This document shows, in pieces, positions 33,401-39,866 of a stretch of 45,934 nt of DNA. Under the pieces are notes generated by a model. That model was not told the origin of the DNA, did not search any database, and was given only the letters and a program-made list of their open reading frames with translations. Position 1 is the first letter of the stretch. Each line of letters starts with the position of its first letter. The stretch is from contig CAYLUN010000043.1 in assembly GCA_964386865.1 (NCBI GenBank), positions 1 through 45,934 of the forward strand. The letters run 5' to 3'. The stretch is from CAYLUN01 sp964386865 (GTDB taxonomy: Bacteria > Verrucomicrobiota > Kiritimatiellia > RFP12 > UBA1067). Both the position numbers and the translations under genes were made by a program.

Positions 33401-33441
33401 ACTTCGCGGATCGGGCGACGCGGGTCTTCGTGGTGGAGTGA
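30418..33441 (+). CDS. Secreted GH42-like glycoside hydrolase (beta-galactosidase-type)
   Basis: Probably hydrolyses beta-linked galactosides or similar; substrate not certain. The 1007-residue protein has signal peptide MRMRTGVSALIGAVLATAVGA and two N-terminal beta-sandwich regions (about residues 22-185 and 190-305). The TIM barrel opens near residue 311 (LFINGTPHNGMTWATYRPT). Candidate catalytic acids are E480/E481 in SGTTEEWMMWGG and E660 in KLWFDENDIRT. A GH42-type Rossmann-like trimerisation domain follows (AVEALKRDGHVLVFLYAPG), then a C-terminal sandwich. The start is supported by AAGGGG at 30403-30408. Just upstream GTTCTAAA is repeated twice (30361-30376). It stands alone between an M23 gene and a convergent cvpA-like gene. 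Confidence 0.78.
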   Translation: MRMRTGVSALIGAVLATAVGAIETEVLFDGSRLGDWTTSRDDQRLAKEFSLSELTGVASPAALQWRFATRGIAFNDIFLQRPIARRFDALRVRVKNEGAAMELACKVRAADGAEWTAKRALLKAGEEWRWVEFPASDWTVASWSRDADGTLDFPLATLALIAFGIKAGPEYRLQVAGIEVVRPDVPVATVRDLQIPKVMRAGKSYPVSLSFSADRPVLEGGAALVFQRGKKELFRVPLELPTPLARLAPGQEVRVQAEVRVPAFAFGGPQSVALRLGDAHVWVGGKLADEAVAAVTVEQRDTKKCVAAVKSYHGTPTLFINGTPHNGMTWATYRPTAEVFRDFTKAGVTLYTFAATPTESGYGLARTAWIAPGEYDFSQLDERALMLLQENPDAYFFPRLYVHAPKWWSEAHPDDVVLMDPGDGAFVPFIHSGGKPAPSWASEAWRRDTIEGLRRLIAHVEASPYADRVIGYHIASGTTEEWMMWGGNENQWVDFSPANTVRFRAWLREKYGSDEALRAAWRDAGASLAGAAIPAKAQRQRTELGSLRDPQKEQAVIDYYLYNSDLVADTICTFAKAVKEITRRKKVVGAFYGYLLQLCGEQRQQNAGHLALAKVLASPDVDFLTSPTSYAFRKLGGEGTSHFMSLFGSAKLHGKLWFDENDIRTSLSGGQIGEWGRPANVAGDIVQQEKELANVIVNGAAQWWFDVGGNVYGSPALMGRIGELAVSATEAQRLDRSSVDEVAMVVDERSLCYLRVADPLGARLLVSQLPALSRIGAPVGHYLVTDLPRLKDRKVFFIMTSFAPTAQDRAAVEALKRDGHVLVFLYAPGAYREGQLDEAAMEALTGIRLRMSRDAGAFSVKVAGGHRLTEGLEGQTYGDAHRSLPVCYADDAAATVLGALENGKPGLVVKEGKGWTSVFSSGPLLPARLMRNIAQSAGVHTYIDTEDVVWASKELLAVCVKDAGKRTVRLPKQATVRDLYSGEVVGKGADAFEADFADRATRVFVVE

Positions 33442-33498
33442 GAGAGGACGTCCCGGGCGGCAGGCGGTTGGAGCGGGATGTGCGAGGGGGGCGGGCGG

Positions 33499-34641
33499 TC
33501 AGGGCGACTGCCTCAGATGCCAGCCGTTGCCGAACGGGCATTTGTAAACCGTTGGAGACCGGCCGCTCTGGTTCCAGCGCTGCACCGCCAGCCGCATCGC
33601 CTCCTGCTCGGAGCGGAGCAGCTCCTTGTACTGGCCGTCGCTGCCGAGGCAGTTCGGGCACCTCCTGAGCGGCCCCCCGGCCGAGTCGGGCGCGTACAAG
33701 CCGGCGTTCTTGGCTAGGAGCTGCTCAAGGATCTCGCCCATTTTCACGGCCCGGAGCGATTTGAAAAGGGCCTCGTCGTTCAGCAGCTCAGCGATCTTCG
33801 CATCGTCGAGCAGCTCGTAGTACCGCTTCTCCCTGAGCAAGGTCTGGATCTGCTGGTCCTCGGAGAGGGCCTGCATTTTCGGGTGTTGGGTGAAGCGGGC
33901 GATGTCCGGGTGCCGCGTGAACTGCTCGTAGAGGTTGGGATTGTTCATCACGATCGTCAGGTTCTGGAAGATGCCCTTGACCGTGCTGCCGACGGGGTCC
34001 GCCCACTGGACCACCGGGCCGAAGGCGGAGCGGTCGATCCCATTCCTGAGCGCGACGAAGGCGCTCGCGGGCGGCGCGGCCTGGGGCGCTTTCGCCTGGG
34101 ATCCGGCGGGCGCCGGCGCGGCCTTGGTTGCGGCGGCCGCTCCGGCAGGCGCCGCCGCCGACCGGCTGTGTGCCGCCGCAGCGGCGCGCGGCTTCGCCGC
34201 TGCCGGCGCGGCGGGTGCCGGTCGGGTCAGCACCTCTTCGACCGTGCCGATCAGGTGCAGGCCAATCAGGACAAGAAGCACCAGAAAGAGCCCCCACGCG
34301 CTGCCCAGCACCGCCCCGCCGATGCGCGCCCAGAGCGCCACCTGGGGCTTGCCCGCCTGCTCGCGGCGGCCTTCGAGCGCCCGCAGCACACGCTCGGCGC
34401 AGAGGGAGAAGGCCGCAAAGAGCAGAAGGGCGGCGACGAGCTGCGCCGTCAGCGGCGCGAGCGACTTCGGCACGACCGCCACTCGCTCAAGCAGCCCGCC
34501 GAAAAGCGCGGAGACCGGCTGGGCGAGCAGCGCCGCGAGGAAAAGGGCGGCGAACGCAGCTGCGATTCGGTAGAGGCCCCGCTTGTAGCCGAGGGCGGTG
34601 ATCGCCACGATCGCGAGGACGCCGAGAGAGGTCAGGATCAT
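33499..34641 (-). CDS. CvpA-family membrane protein with a C-terminal Cys-rich domain
   Basis: A 380-residue inner-membrane protein. The first 135 residues are a CvpA domain with four hydrophobic helices, the first being MILTSLGVLAIVAITALGYK. An Ala/Pro-rich linker follows (about 138-190, encoded by low-complexity GC-rich DNA). A soluble domain comes next (NPNLYEQFTRHPDIARF, LLREKRYYELLDD). The C-terminal 50 residues hold LRRCPNCLGSDG and YKCPFGNGWHL, a zinc-knuckle-like module usually seen as a separate small domain. CvpA proteins are linked to envelope stress or colicin V production; this fusion is not one I recognise. GGAG lies five bases before the ATG. It is convergent with the GH42-like gene and divergent from the zinc-ribbon protein gene. 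Confidence 0.78.
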   Translation of the reverse strand: MILTSLGVLAIVAITALGYKRGLYRIAAAFAALFLAALLAQPVSALFGGLLERVAVVPKSLAPLTAQLVAALLLFAAFSLCAERVLRALEGRREQAGKPQVALWARIGGAVLGSAWGLFLVLLVLIGLHLIGTVEEVLTRPAPAAPAAAKPRAAAAAHSRSAAAPAGAAAATKAAPAPAGSQAKAPQAAPPASAFVALRNGIDRSAFGPVVQWADPVGSTVKGIFQNLTIVMNNPNLYEQFTRHPDIARFTQHPKMQALSEDQQIQTLLREKRYYELLDDAKIAELLNDEALFKSLRAVKMGEILEQLLAKNAGLYAPDSAGGPLRRCPNCLGSDGQYKELLRSEQEAMRLAVQRWNQSGRSPTVYKCPFGNGWHLRQSP

Positions 34642-34792
34642 AGTCTCCGTTCATCAGGCGGTTGTGCGTTTGGAGGGAGAAGCTTCAAAATGGTAGTATG
34701 ATGCGCGCCGAAAAGCAAGGAGGAGGATTGGAGGCGTTGGGCCCTGCGGCCCAGAGCATACGCGCGATTCGGTTGCATGGCCGTGTGACGCA

Positions 34793-34905
34793 CGTCGCTT
34801 GCTCCGGTACGGCTGGATCTGCGAGACGGCCGAAAAGCGTGAGACAGCCGACTGCCGCCGCTCTCGACGGGCTCGTAGCGCCCGCCGTACTGAGCCCGGC
34901 AACCG
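34793..34905. repeat. Dispersed 113-bp repeat, copy B
   Basis: The same length as copy A (3043-3155), with about 11 substitutions and no gaps. The first 50 bases and last 40 are nearly identical; the middle 30 carry nine of the changes. The terminal helix keeps 9 of 10 pairs. It lies in the 332-bp divergent gap 34642-34973, about 70 bp upstream of the zinc-ribbon gene and in the same orientation to it as copy A is to the SurA-like gene. Confidence 0.85.
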
Positions 34906-34958
34906 CCTATCACGGCCGTCCTTCTTCCTTTCGCGGTGGTGTCTCGCGGTGCGATTTC

Positions 34959-34967
34959 TGCTATATT
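34959..34967 (+). promoter_or_regulatory. Extended -10 promoter at the zinc-ribbon gene
   Basis: TGCTATATT is an extended -10 (TGnTATATT). Only six bases separate it from the ATG at 34974, so the predicted transcription start coincides with the start codon. No Shine-Dalgarno is present. Confidence 0.55.
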
Positions 34968-34973
34968 GTCTGC

Positions 34974-35498
34974 ATGAACAGCGTGCTCAAGGCCGGCGTG
35001 TGCGTGTCGTGCGGGCGGGAGTCCGGGCGCGTGTACCGGACGTGCCCGTACTGCGGCGAGAGCGTGTGGCAGCCTGCGTGGCGGCGGGCGTGTCGTGCGG
35101 CGCTGGTGGCGCTGCCGCCGGCGTTGCTCGCGGCGCTGGTGTGGGCGGCGCGGCCCGAGCTCACAGCGCTCGTGCAGATGCGGGCGTGGGGCGGCTTTCT
35201 ATTTGCGGCGGGTGTCGGGCTGGCGCTGCTGCCGTGTCGGGACGACGACCTCGTGGTGAGTTCGCGGCGCGAGCTGCGCTTGTGGCAGGCGCAGGCTGTG
35301 GCGGGCGGCGCGCTGATGGGCCTCTGCGCGGCGGCGGCCGCCGCAGGCCTGAAGCACGGGCAGACGGCCGGCGCCGCGGCCTGGCTGGCGGCGGTGGCGC
35401 TGGGGGCGTGCGTGTGCGCCGCGCCGGCCTTCTACCGCATCCCGTGGCGGGCGCTGGCCGGGGCCGCGCTGATTGCCGGTGCGATCGCGCTGGGATGA
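34974..35498 (+). CDS. Zinc-ribbon membrane protein of unknown function, 174 aa
   Basis: The N-terminus is a short zinc ribbon (CVSCGRESG then CPYCGESVW; C10, C13, C25, C28), followed by a basic stretch (PAWRRACR) and four hydrophobic helices spanning about residues 40-174. The composition is very Ala-rich. Nothing else identifies its role; zinc-ribbon/TM proteins of this type are widespread and uncharacterised. It appears to be expressed from a leaderless mRNA (see the promoter at 34959). It is divergent from the CvpA-like gene and convergent with the TonB-dependent receptor gene, with GC-rich hairpins after its stop. Confidence 0.7.
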   Translation: MNSVLKAGVCVSCGRESGRVYRTCPYCGESVWQPAWRRACRAALVALPPALLAALVWAARPELTALVQMRAWGGFLFAAGVGLALLPCRDDDLVVSSRRELRLWQAQAVAGGALMGLCAAAAAAGLKHGQTAGAAAWLAAVALGACVCAAPAFYRIPWRALAGAALIAGAIALG

Positions 35499-35570
35499 GG
35501 CCTAGGCAACGGACGGCACGGAGGCCCGCCCTCCATGCGAGGCCACTCGTTCCGGCTTTGCTCGCGCAAG

Positions 35571-35590
35571 GGCCCGCCCCCGTGCGGGCC
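35571..35590. terminator. GC-rich hairpin between convergent genes
   Basis: GGCCCGC (35571-35577) pairs with GCGGGCC (35584-35590) around a six-base loop. It lies just beyond the receptor gene's stop (35597) and 70 bp after the zinc-ribbon gene's stop, a likely two-way termination site, though there is no T-tract. The preceding 35511-35550 also has repeat-like GGACGGCACGGAGG sequence. Confidence 0.4.
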
Positions 35591-35596
35591 ATACTG

Positions 35597-37390
35597 TCAC
35601 CACGCGTAGGCGAGGGAGCCGAAGAAGCGGCGGCCGGCTGCCTCTTGCCCGGGGTAGATCTGGAAGTCGTCGTCAAGCAGGTTGTCCGCGCCCGCGTTGA
35701 GCGTGAAGCCCGTCACGCGCGGGAGCCGCCACTGGAGCTCCGCGCTGGTGCTGAGAAACCAGTCGTCGTACTCGCGGACCGGGTTGGGCTCGTACTTGGA
35801 GACGCCCTGGCGCACGCGGAGGAGCACGTCGCGCGTGAGGCGGTGGCGCAGCGTGACGCCCGCCGAGGCCTCGGGATAGTCCATGGCGTAGCGGCTGGCG
35901 TAGAAAGCGGTCGAGCACGACTTGGTGAGCGCCAGGAGGTCGAGGCCGATGTCCGTGTCGGCCGAAAGCTCCACGCGGCCGTCTGCGGTGAAGCCCCAGG
36001 ACTGCACGTCATCGAGGTTGACGGAGGTCCAGCGGCTGCCGGAAGCGGCGCGGATCCAATCGACGATGTCGCGCCCCTCCTCGTAGAAAAGAGCGGCCTT
36101 CCACGAAAAGGGATCGGACTGGCCTTTCCAGCCGGCTTCCGTCGTGCGCGTCTGCTGGCGGTCGAGGCCGGCGTTGCCGAGCGAGGAGGGTGATTCGTAG
36201 TTCAGCTCCGTGTACGAGGGCTGGCGGACGGCCTCGGAGTAGGAAACGAAGAGCGTCTGGTCATCGGAGAGCGCCCACTCGACGCCGGCGGCGGGCAGCC
36301 ACGCGGGCGAGTCGTCCGTGAAGACGTCGAGCGAGCCGCCGAGCGTGAAGCTCAGCGCGCCCAGCGCATAGTTCGGCAACACGGCGAAGGATCCGTGGGC
36401 GCGGTCGTGGTCGCCGAGCGAGGTGCTGTCGATGGTCTCAAAGTCGCCGTCGGCGCGCAGGTCGACGGAGAAGGCTTCGGAGAAGGTGCGGCGCGTGTCG
36501 CCGTGGAGCGCAAAGAAGTCGGTGGAGTGGTCGTTCTCGTAGAAGTCGTGGTCGTCGCGGTCGAGCCAGTAGGTGTCGTCGGTGCGGCGCCACGCGGCGG
36601 TGAGGCGGGCGGGGTTGAGCGGGTCGTCGGTCCACTTGAGCGAGCCCGCCACGAGGGTGTCCGCCACGCGCTCTTCGGCCGGATACGTGGCGCTGGTGCC
36701 GTAGAAGCCACGCGCGCCGAACTCGCGCCACGAATAGGCGGTCACGAGGTCGGCCTGCAGAACGTCGCTGGCCACGCCGAGGCGGCCGCCTGCCGTGACG
36801 CGCGTGAGGTCGTTCTCCGCGTAGCCGTCGGTCTGGTCGGAGTGGTCATACGAAAGAAAGGCTGAGGCGCCGGCCGTGGCGCCGCCCGCGAGGGCCTCGG
36901 TTTCGGTGGCGAGGGCGTTGCCGAAGAGGAGGCCCTTGCTGCCGGCGCCGGCGGTGACGGAGCGGAGGTCTTCGGTGAGGGGGGCGAGGTCGAGGCTGAC
37001 GGAGCCCGAGGGGTGGCCGGGCGCGGAGCGGAAGCGGTCGAGGCCGGTGAGCACCTCGGGCGCGGAGAACCAGACCTCGGGGGCGGGCACGTCAGCGTGA
37101 AAGTGCTCGGTCTGGGCGTTGCGCAGGGTGAGGCCGTTGAGCAGGAGGCCGGTGCTGTTGAACGGGCTGCCACGCAACGAGAGGTCGGTCTGCGGCCCGC
37201 CCGAACCCTGATCGCGCAGCGTGAGCCCCGGGACGTCCTTGAGCAGCGAGGGTCCTGGCCGTGCGGTGGGCGCGAGCGAAAGTGCCTCGACGCGCACGAC
37301 GATGTTGGAGGGGGCCTCCTGGGCGGCGGCCCGCTGGAGGAGGGGCGCGAGGAGGGCGGCCGACAGAAGTAACGGAGCGGTGCTAGTCAT
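35597..37390 (-). CDS. TonB-dependent outer-membrane receptor
   Basis: A 597-residue outer-membrane transporter for an unknown ligand (siderophore, cobalamin or glycan). After the signal peptide (MTSTAPLLLSAALLAPLLQRAAA) and a possible TonB box in NIVVRVEAL, the plug domain covers about residues 45-150 (LLKDVPGLTLRDQGSGG, DLSLRGSPFNSTGLLLNG). The rest is a beta-barrel rich in alternating aromatic strands (TLFVSYSEAVRQPSYTELNY, a hallmark of the family), ending FFGSLAYAW with a C-terminal aromatic residue as expected. BtuB-sized rather than SusC-sized, and no SusD partner is present. It has its own promoter (37402-37431) and lies downstream of the two-HTH regulator on the same strand. No cobalamin riboswitch could fit in the 80-bp gap. 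Confidence 0.88.
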   Translation of the reverse strand: MTSTAPLLLSAALLAPLLQRAAAQEAPSNIVVRVEALSLAPTARPGPSLLKDVPGLTLRDQGSGGPQTDLSLRGSPFNSTGLLLNGLTLRNAQTEHFHADVPAPEVWFSAPEVLTGLDRFRSAPGHPSGSVSLDLAPLTEDLRSVTAGAGSKGLLFGNALATETEALAGGATAGASAFLSYDHSDQTDGYAENDLTRVTAGGRLGVASDVLQADLVTAYSWREFGARGFYGTSATYPAEERVADTLVAGSLKWTDDPLNPARLTAAWRRTDDTYWLDRDDHDFYENDHSTDFFALHGDTRRTFSEAFSVDLRADGDFETIDSTSLGDHDRAHGSFAVLPNYALGALSFTLGGSLDVFTDDSPAWLPAAGVEWALSDDQTLFVSYSEAVRQPSYTELNYESPSSLGNAGLDRQQTRTTEAGWKGQSDPFSWKAALFYEEGRDIVDWIRAASGSRWTSVNLDDVQSWGFTADGRVELSADTDIGLDLLALTKSCSTAFYASRYAMDYPEASAGVTLRHRLTRDVLLRVRQGVSKYEPNPVREYDDWFLSTSAELQWRLPRVTGFTLNAGADNLLDDDFQIYPGQEAAGRRFFGSLAYAW

Positions 37391-37401
37391 GACGTCGGCG
37401 G

Positions 37402-37431
37402 AAGATACGACACGCCCCGGCCAATTGTCAA
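37402..37431 (-). promoter_or_regulatory. Sigma70-like promoter of the TonB-dependent receptor gene
   Basis: Minus strand: perfect TTGACA (37426-37431), 18-bp spacer, TATCTT (37402-37407, 4/6). The start codon at 37390 is 11 nt past the -10, giving a leader of about five bases and no Shine-Dalgarno. Just upstream, AACCAA and TTGGTT (about 37430-37453) form an inverted repeat that could be an operator or the regulator gene's terminator. Confidence 0.6.
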
Positions 37432-37470
37432 CCAAGAAAATAGAAGTTGGTTACAATGGGGCTCCTCGCC

Positions 37471-38880
37471 TTACCCGTCGGTGGGGCTGGCCTGAGGCGC
37501 TTGCGCGCTGCCGTGCAGGTGGCAGCGGTTCCAGCGGTGGGCCCGCCACTTGCGCACGGCCTCCTCGCGGCTGTGCACCTGGAGCTTCCGATAGATGTTC
37601 TTGATGTGCACGTGAACGGTGTAGAGGCTCACGCCCAGCTGGTCGGCGATCGTCTTGCACAGGTAGTCGCCTTCCAACAGCCGCATCACCGCAGTCTCCC
37701 GCTTGGTCAAGTCCTTCGCGAGAGGGGCCTCGTCCGCCGAGGTCGCATGGTGGACGATCTCACCCAGCACGTCACACATGAACTGCATCTGGTCGCGAGT
37801 GAGGTAGGCGCGTCCGGCCGCGTGCTCCTTGCACTCCACCAGCATGACGTACGTGGAGGCGCCTGCGAGCCGGGCCGACATCGCCACCGCGCAGTGCGCG
37901 ATGCCGTTGTCGCAGCGCGTGACGAACCCGTCCTTTTGGGCCGCCTCGAACAGCCCGCTGTACGGGCATACGGGCGGCGGGGCGTTCAAGGCTGGCGTTC
38001 TCTCCCATTCAAAGGAGTGCCGGAAGACAAGCCTCGGGCTGTAGCTGTCCGCCTCCCACAGGGAGACCTGGCTCAGGCCGAACTCGGACAGCAGGCTGAC
38101 GAATTCGGTCAGCAGCGTCGCCCGCTGCGTGGCATCGCGAGCGTGCTGTCCCAGGTAGCGCAGCACAAACGAAAGCAGGCGGTCGGACAGGTGCCGGCTG
38201 GCCGTCTCCGACAGGTGTTTCGCGTCCTGAAGGCTGGTTCCGTCGCCGTCCGACATCCATACGTCTGAGCACTGACAGCTGGCTTGGGTGAGGCGGCGCG
38301 CGGTGTGCAGCAGACCGGCGACGCACCCCTTGTGATCCCGAATCGGGCTGATGGTCACGCGATAGCAGTTCCCCGTCGTCGCGAAATCGACATCGGCGGA
38401 TTTGACCATCCCTTCGCGGATGACGCAGTCGCACGGGCACGCTTCCGGCGGCGTGTCGCTCCCGTGGAGCAGCTCATAGCAGCGGCGCCCTTCGCACAGC
38501 GAGGGGCGCACCCCCAGCAGGCTGGCCTGGGCCCCGTTGACGCGGAGAATCTTGTAGTCGCAGCTCACATACATCAGGGGGTCTGGATGGGCGTCGAACA
38601 CGTTCACCCAGACGCCGGGATCGACGACCGACCCGACGGTGCGGCACGCGTCGGCTCCTGCGGCACCGTCGCCCAGCTGCTTCGCCAGGGCGGCAAGGAC
38701 GTCTCGGTCGGGCACGTCCATTTTCTGAAGCAGCCGTTTAACATGGAGGAGCGCCGTTTTCTCGGTTACGCCCAGCGCCTTCGCGAGTTGCGTGTCCGTG
38801 AAGCCATCACCAATAAGGCCGAAAACCCTACGCTCGCGCACCGTCAGACGCTGAACGCGCCTCATTAACTCGTCTTCCAT
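37471..38880 (-). CDS. LuxR-type regulator with HTH domains at both ends and PAS + GAF-like sensors between
   Basis: A 469-residue putative transcription factor with rare architecture. HTH-1 is at residues 12-65 (LTVRERRVF, then TDTQLAKALGVTEKTALLHV). A PAS domain at about 92-195 has a Cys/His cluster, GRRCYELLHGSDTPPEACPC plus DC (C134, H139, C148, C150, C152), of the kind seen in redox- or metal-linked PAS domains. A GAF-like domain covers about 235-378 (FVSLLSEFGLSQVSLWEAD, DQMQFMCDVLGEIV). HTH-2 is at 391-446 (LTKRETAVMRLLEGDY, then IADQLGVSLYTVHVHIKNIY). Both HTHs keep the LTxRE opening and the recognition-helix pattern, so both may bind DNA. No receiver domain and no transmembrane segment: a cytosolic one-component sensor. 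It lies upstream of the receptor gene and downstream of a GAF-only paralogue. Confidence 0.85.
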   Translation of the reverse strand: MEDELMRRVQRLTVRERRVFGLIGDGFTDTQLAKALGVTEKTALLHVKRLLQKMDVPDRDVLAALAKQLGDGAAGADACRTVGSVVDPGVWVNVFDAHPDPLMYVSCDYKILRVNGAQASLLGVRPSLCEGRRCYELLHGSDTPPEACPCDCVIREGMVKSADVDFATTGNCYRVTISPIRDHKGCVAGLLHTARRLTQASCQCSDVWMSDGDGTSLQDAKHLSETASRHLSDRLLSFVLRYLGQHARDATQRATLLTEFVSLLSEFGLSQVSLWEADSYSPRLVFRHSFEWERTPALNAPPPVCPYSGLFEAAQKDGFVTRCDNGIAHCAVAMSARLAGASTYVMLVECKEHAAGRAYLTRDQMQFMCDVLGEIVHHATSADEAPLAKDLTKRETAVMRLLEGDYLCKTIADQLGVSLYTVHVHIKNIYRKLQVHSREEAVRKWRAHRWNRCHLHGSAQAPQASPTDG

Positions 38881-39024
38881 CACTCGCCCTGTTCCTCGCC
38901 GCCGATGGACAGACCGCCGGCGCCATTGACCCCAAACACCTTCACACACTGACGCATACTTGCGTAGAGCGTGACTATAAGACATTTCCCTTAGCATGAA
39001 CAGGCGGAATCACTGGGTCTGCTG

Positions 39025-39039
39025 GGTATTTCTTAGGTA
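39025..39039. promoter_or_regulatory. 15-bp motif GGTATTTCTTAGGTA upstream of the two-HTH regulator
   Basis: AT-rich motif 145-159 bp before the regulator's start at 38880. It matches 14 of 15 bases of the motif at 39767-39781, which lies 155-169 bp before the start of the GAF-like paralogue. Candidate binding site; the rest of the 38881-39114 gap has an AT-rich patch near 38974-38997 that may hold the promoter. Confidence 0.5.
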
Positions 39040-39114
39040 TTTGGCCGTCGCCTGTGAGCCGGAGGCCACCGCGCCATAGCATGTGCAGAGGCCGGCGTCC
39101 AGGCGCGCGGCCCG

Positions 39115-39612
39115 TCACTTGGACAGGTAGCAGAACACTGCGCAGAGAATGTCGCTCATAAACTGGAGCGAGGAGTCGGTATGGAGCTTGATCCGGGCGC
39201 CGTCGGAGGCGGCACATTCGACTTCCAAGAGGTGCGACGAATCGCTCCTCGCCGACGCGCTCGCGGGGATCGCGCATCGGATCCGGCTGCCGTGTTCCGC
39301 GCGGGTCGGGGTGTCGCGCTCGGCGCTGGCGAACAGCCACGCGTCCCGCTCCCGGCTCAGCGTTTCAGCGGTGGGCTCGAGCGTCGTCCCCGGCCGCTCA
39401 TAGCGGTAGATGAGGCGCGCGTGCTCGGAGCCGACCCTCCAGACCGAACACCGGTCGAAGCCAAGCTCCGTCATCACCAGGGTCACCTCTTCGGACAAGT
39501 GCTCGCGGTTCGAGGCCGAGCCCAGTAGCGGCCGTATGCGCTCGATCGCCGCGATCAAGAGCTGATCGGCATGGGGGTACGCGTCGAACTGGAGGGTGTC
39601 TTCTGCCGGCAT
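39115..39612 (-). CDS. Stand-alone GAF-like sensor domain, paralogue of the middle of the neighbouring regulator
   Basis: A 165-residue protein that aligns with residues about 235-378 of the two-HTH regulator: SEEVTLVMTELGFDRCSVWR against LTEFVSLLSEFGLSQVSLWE, and SLQFMSDILCAVFCYLSK against DQMQFMCDVLGEIVHH. It stops exactly where the regulator's C-terminal HTH would begin, and no HTH can be read in any frame downstream, so it is either a designed single-domain protein or a truncated copy. GGAG six bases before ATG 39612 supports this start over an upstream Met. Role unknown: perhaps a ligand-binding partner or decoy of the regulator. Confidence 0.7.
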   Translation of the reverse strand: MPAEDTLQFDAYPHADQLLIAAIERIRPLLGSASNREHLSEEVTLVMTELGFDRCSVWRVGSEHARLIYRYERPGTTLEPTAETLSRERDAWLFASAERDTPTRAEHGSRIRCAIPASASARSDSSHLLEVECAASDGARIKLHTDSSLQFMSDILCAVFCYLSK

Positions 39613-39766
39613 TTGTGCTCCGAGGCGCGCGCGCGAGGGCGGCTTGCACCGCACAGGCGCCCTCCGGAAACCGCTGTTTTCCGAGACCGATCTGGCGGGA
39701 GTCAACCCCCACAACGCGCACAAGCAACATGACAGGTTCCGCCGCCGATGACAATGGCGCAGGATA

Positions 39767-39781
39767 GGTATTTCTTAAGTA
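39767..39781. promoter_or_regulatory. 15-bp motif GGTATTTCTTAAGTA upstream of the GAF-like gene
   Basis: Second copy of the motif at 39025-39039 with one difference. It also lies 47 bp upstream of the predicted -35 of the divergent GntR-LacI gene, so it could serve either gene. Confidence 0.5.
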
Positions 39782-39827
39782 ACCCCCTTGGGCCGTCCCT
39801 CGTGTCTCCTCGCGTCTGACGCCCCCC

Positions 39828-39857
39828 TTGACGCCTCCGGAACGACTGTGCTATTGT
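39828..39857 (+). promoter_or_regulatory. Promoter of the GntR-LacI regulator gene
   Basis: TTGACG (39828-39833), 18-bp spacer, TATTGT (39852-39857). The predicted transcription start falls at about 39864-39867, at the TTG taken as start codon, so the mRNA would be leaderless. Confidence 0.55.
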
Positions 39858-39866
39858 TTGGCCACA

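Noticed and set aside
37391..37470. Cobalamin riboswitch ahead of the TonB-dependent receptor gene
   Set aside because: The gap is only 80 bp, the promoter lies 12 bp from the ATG, and no B12-box sequence is visible.
38975..39114. A frameshifted C-terminal HTH after the GAF-like paralogue
   Set aside because: All three minus frames downstream of its stop were read and none resembles the HTH of the neighbour.
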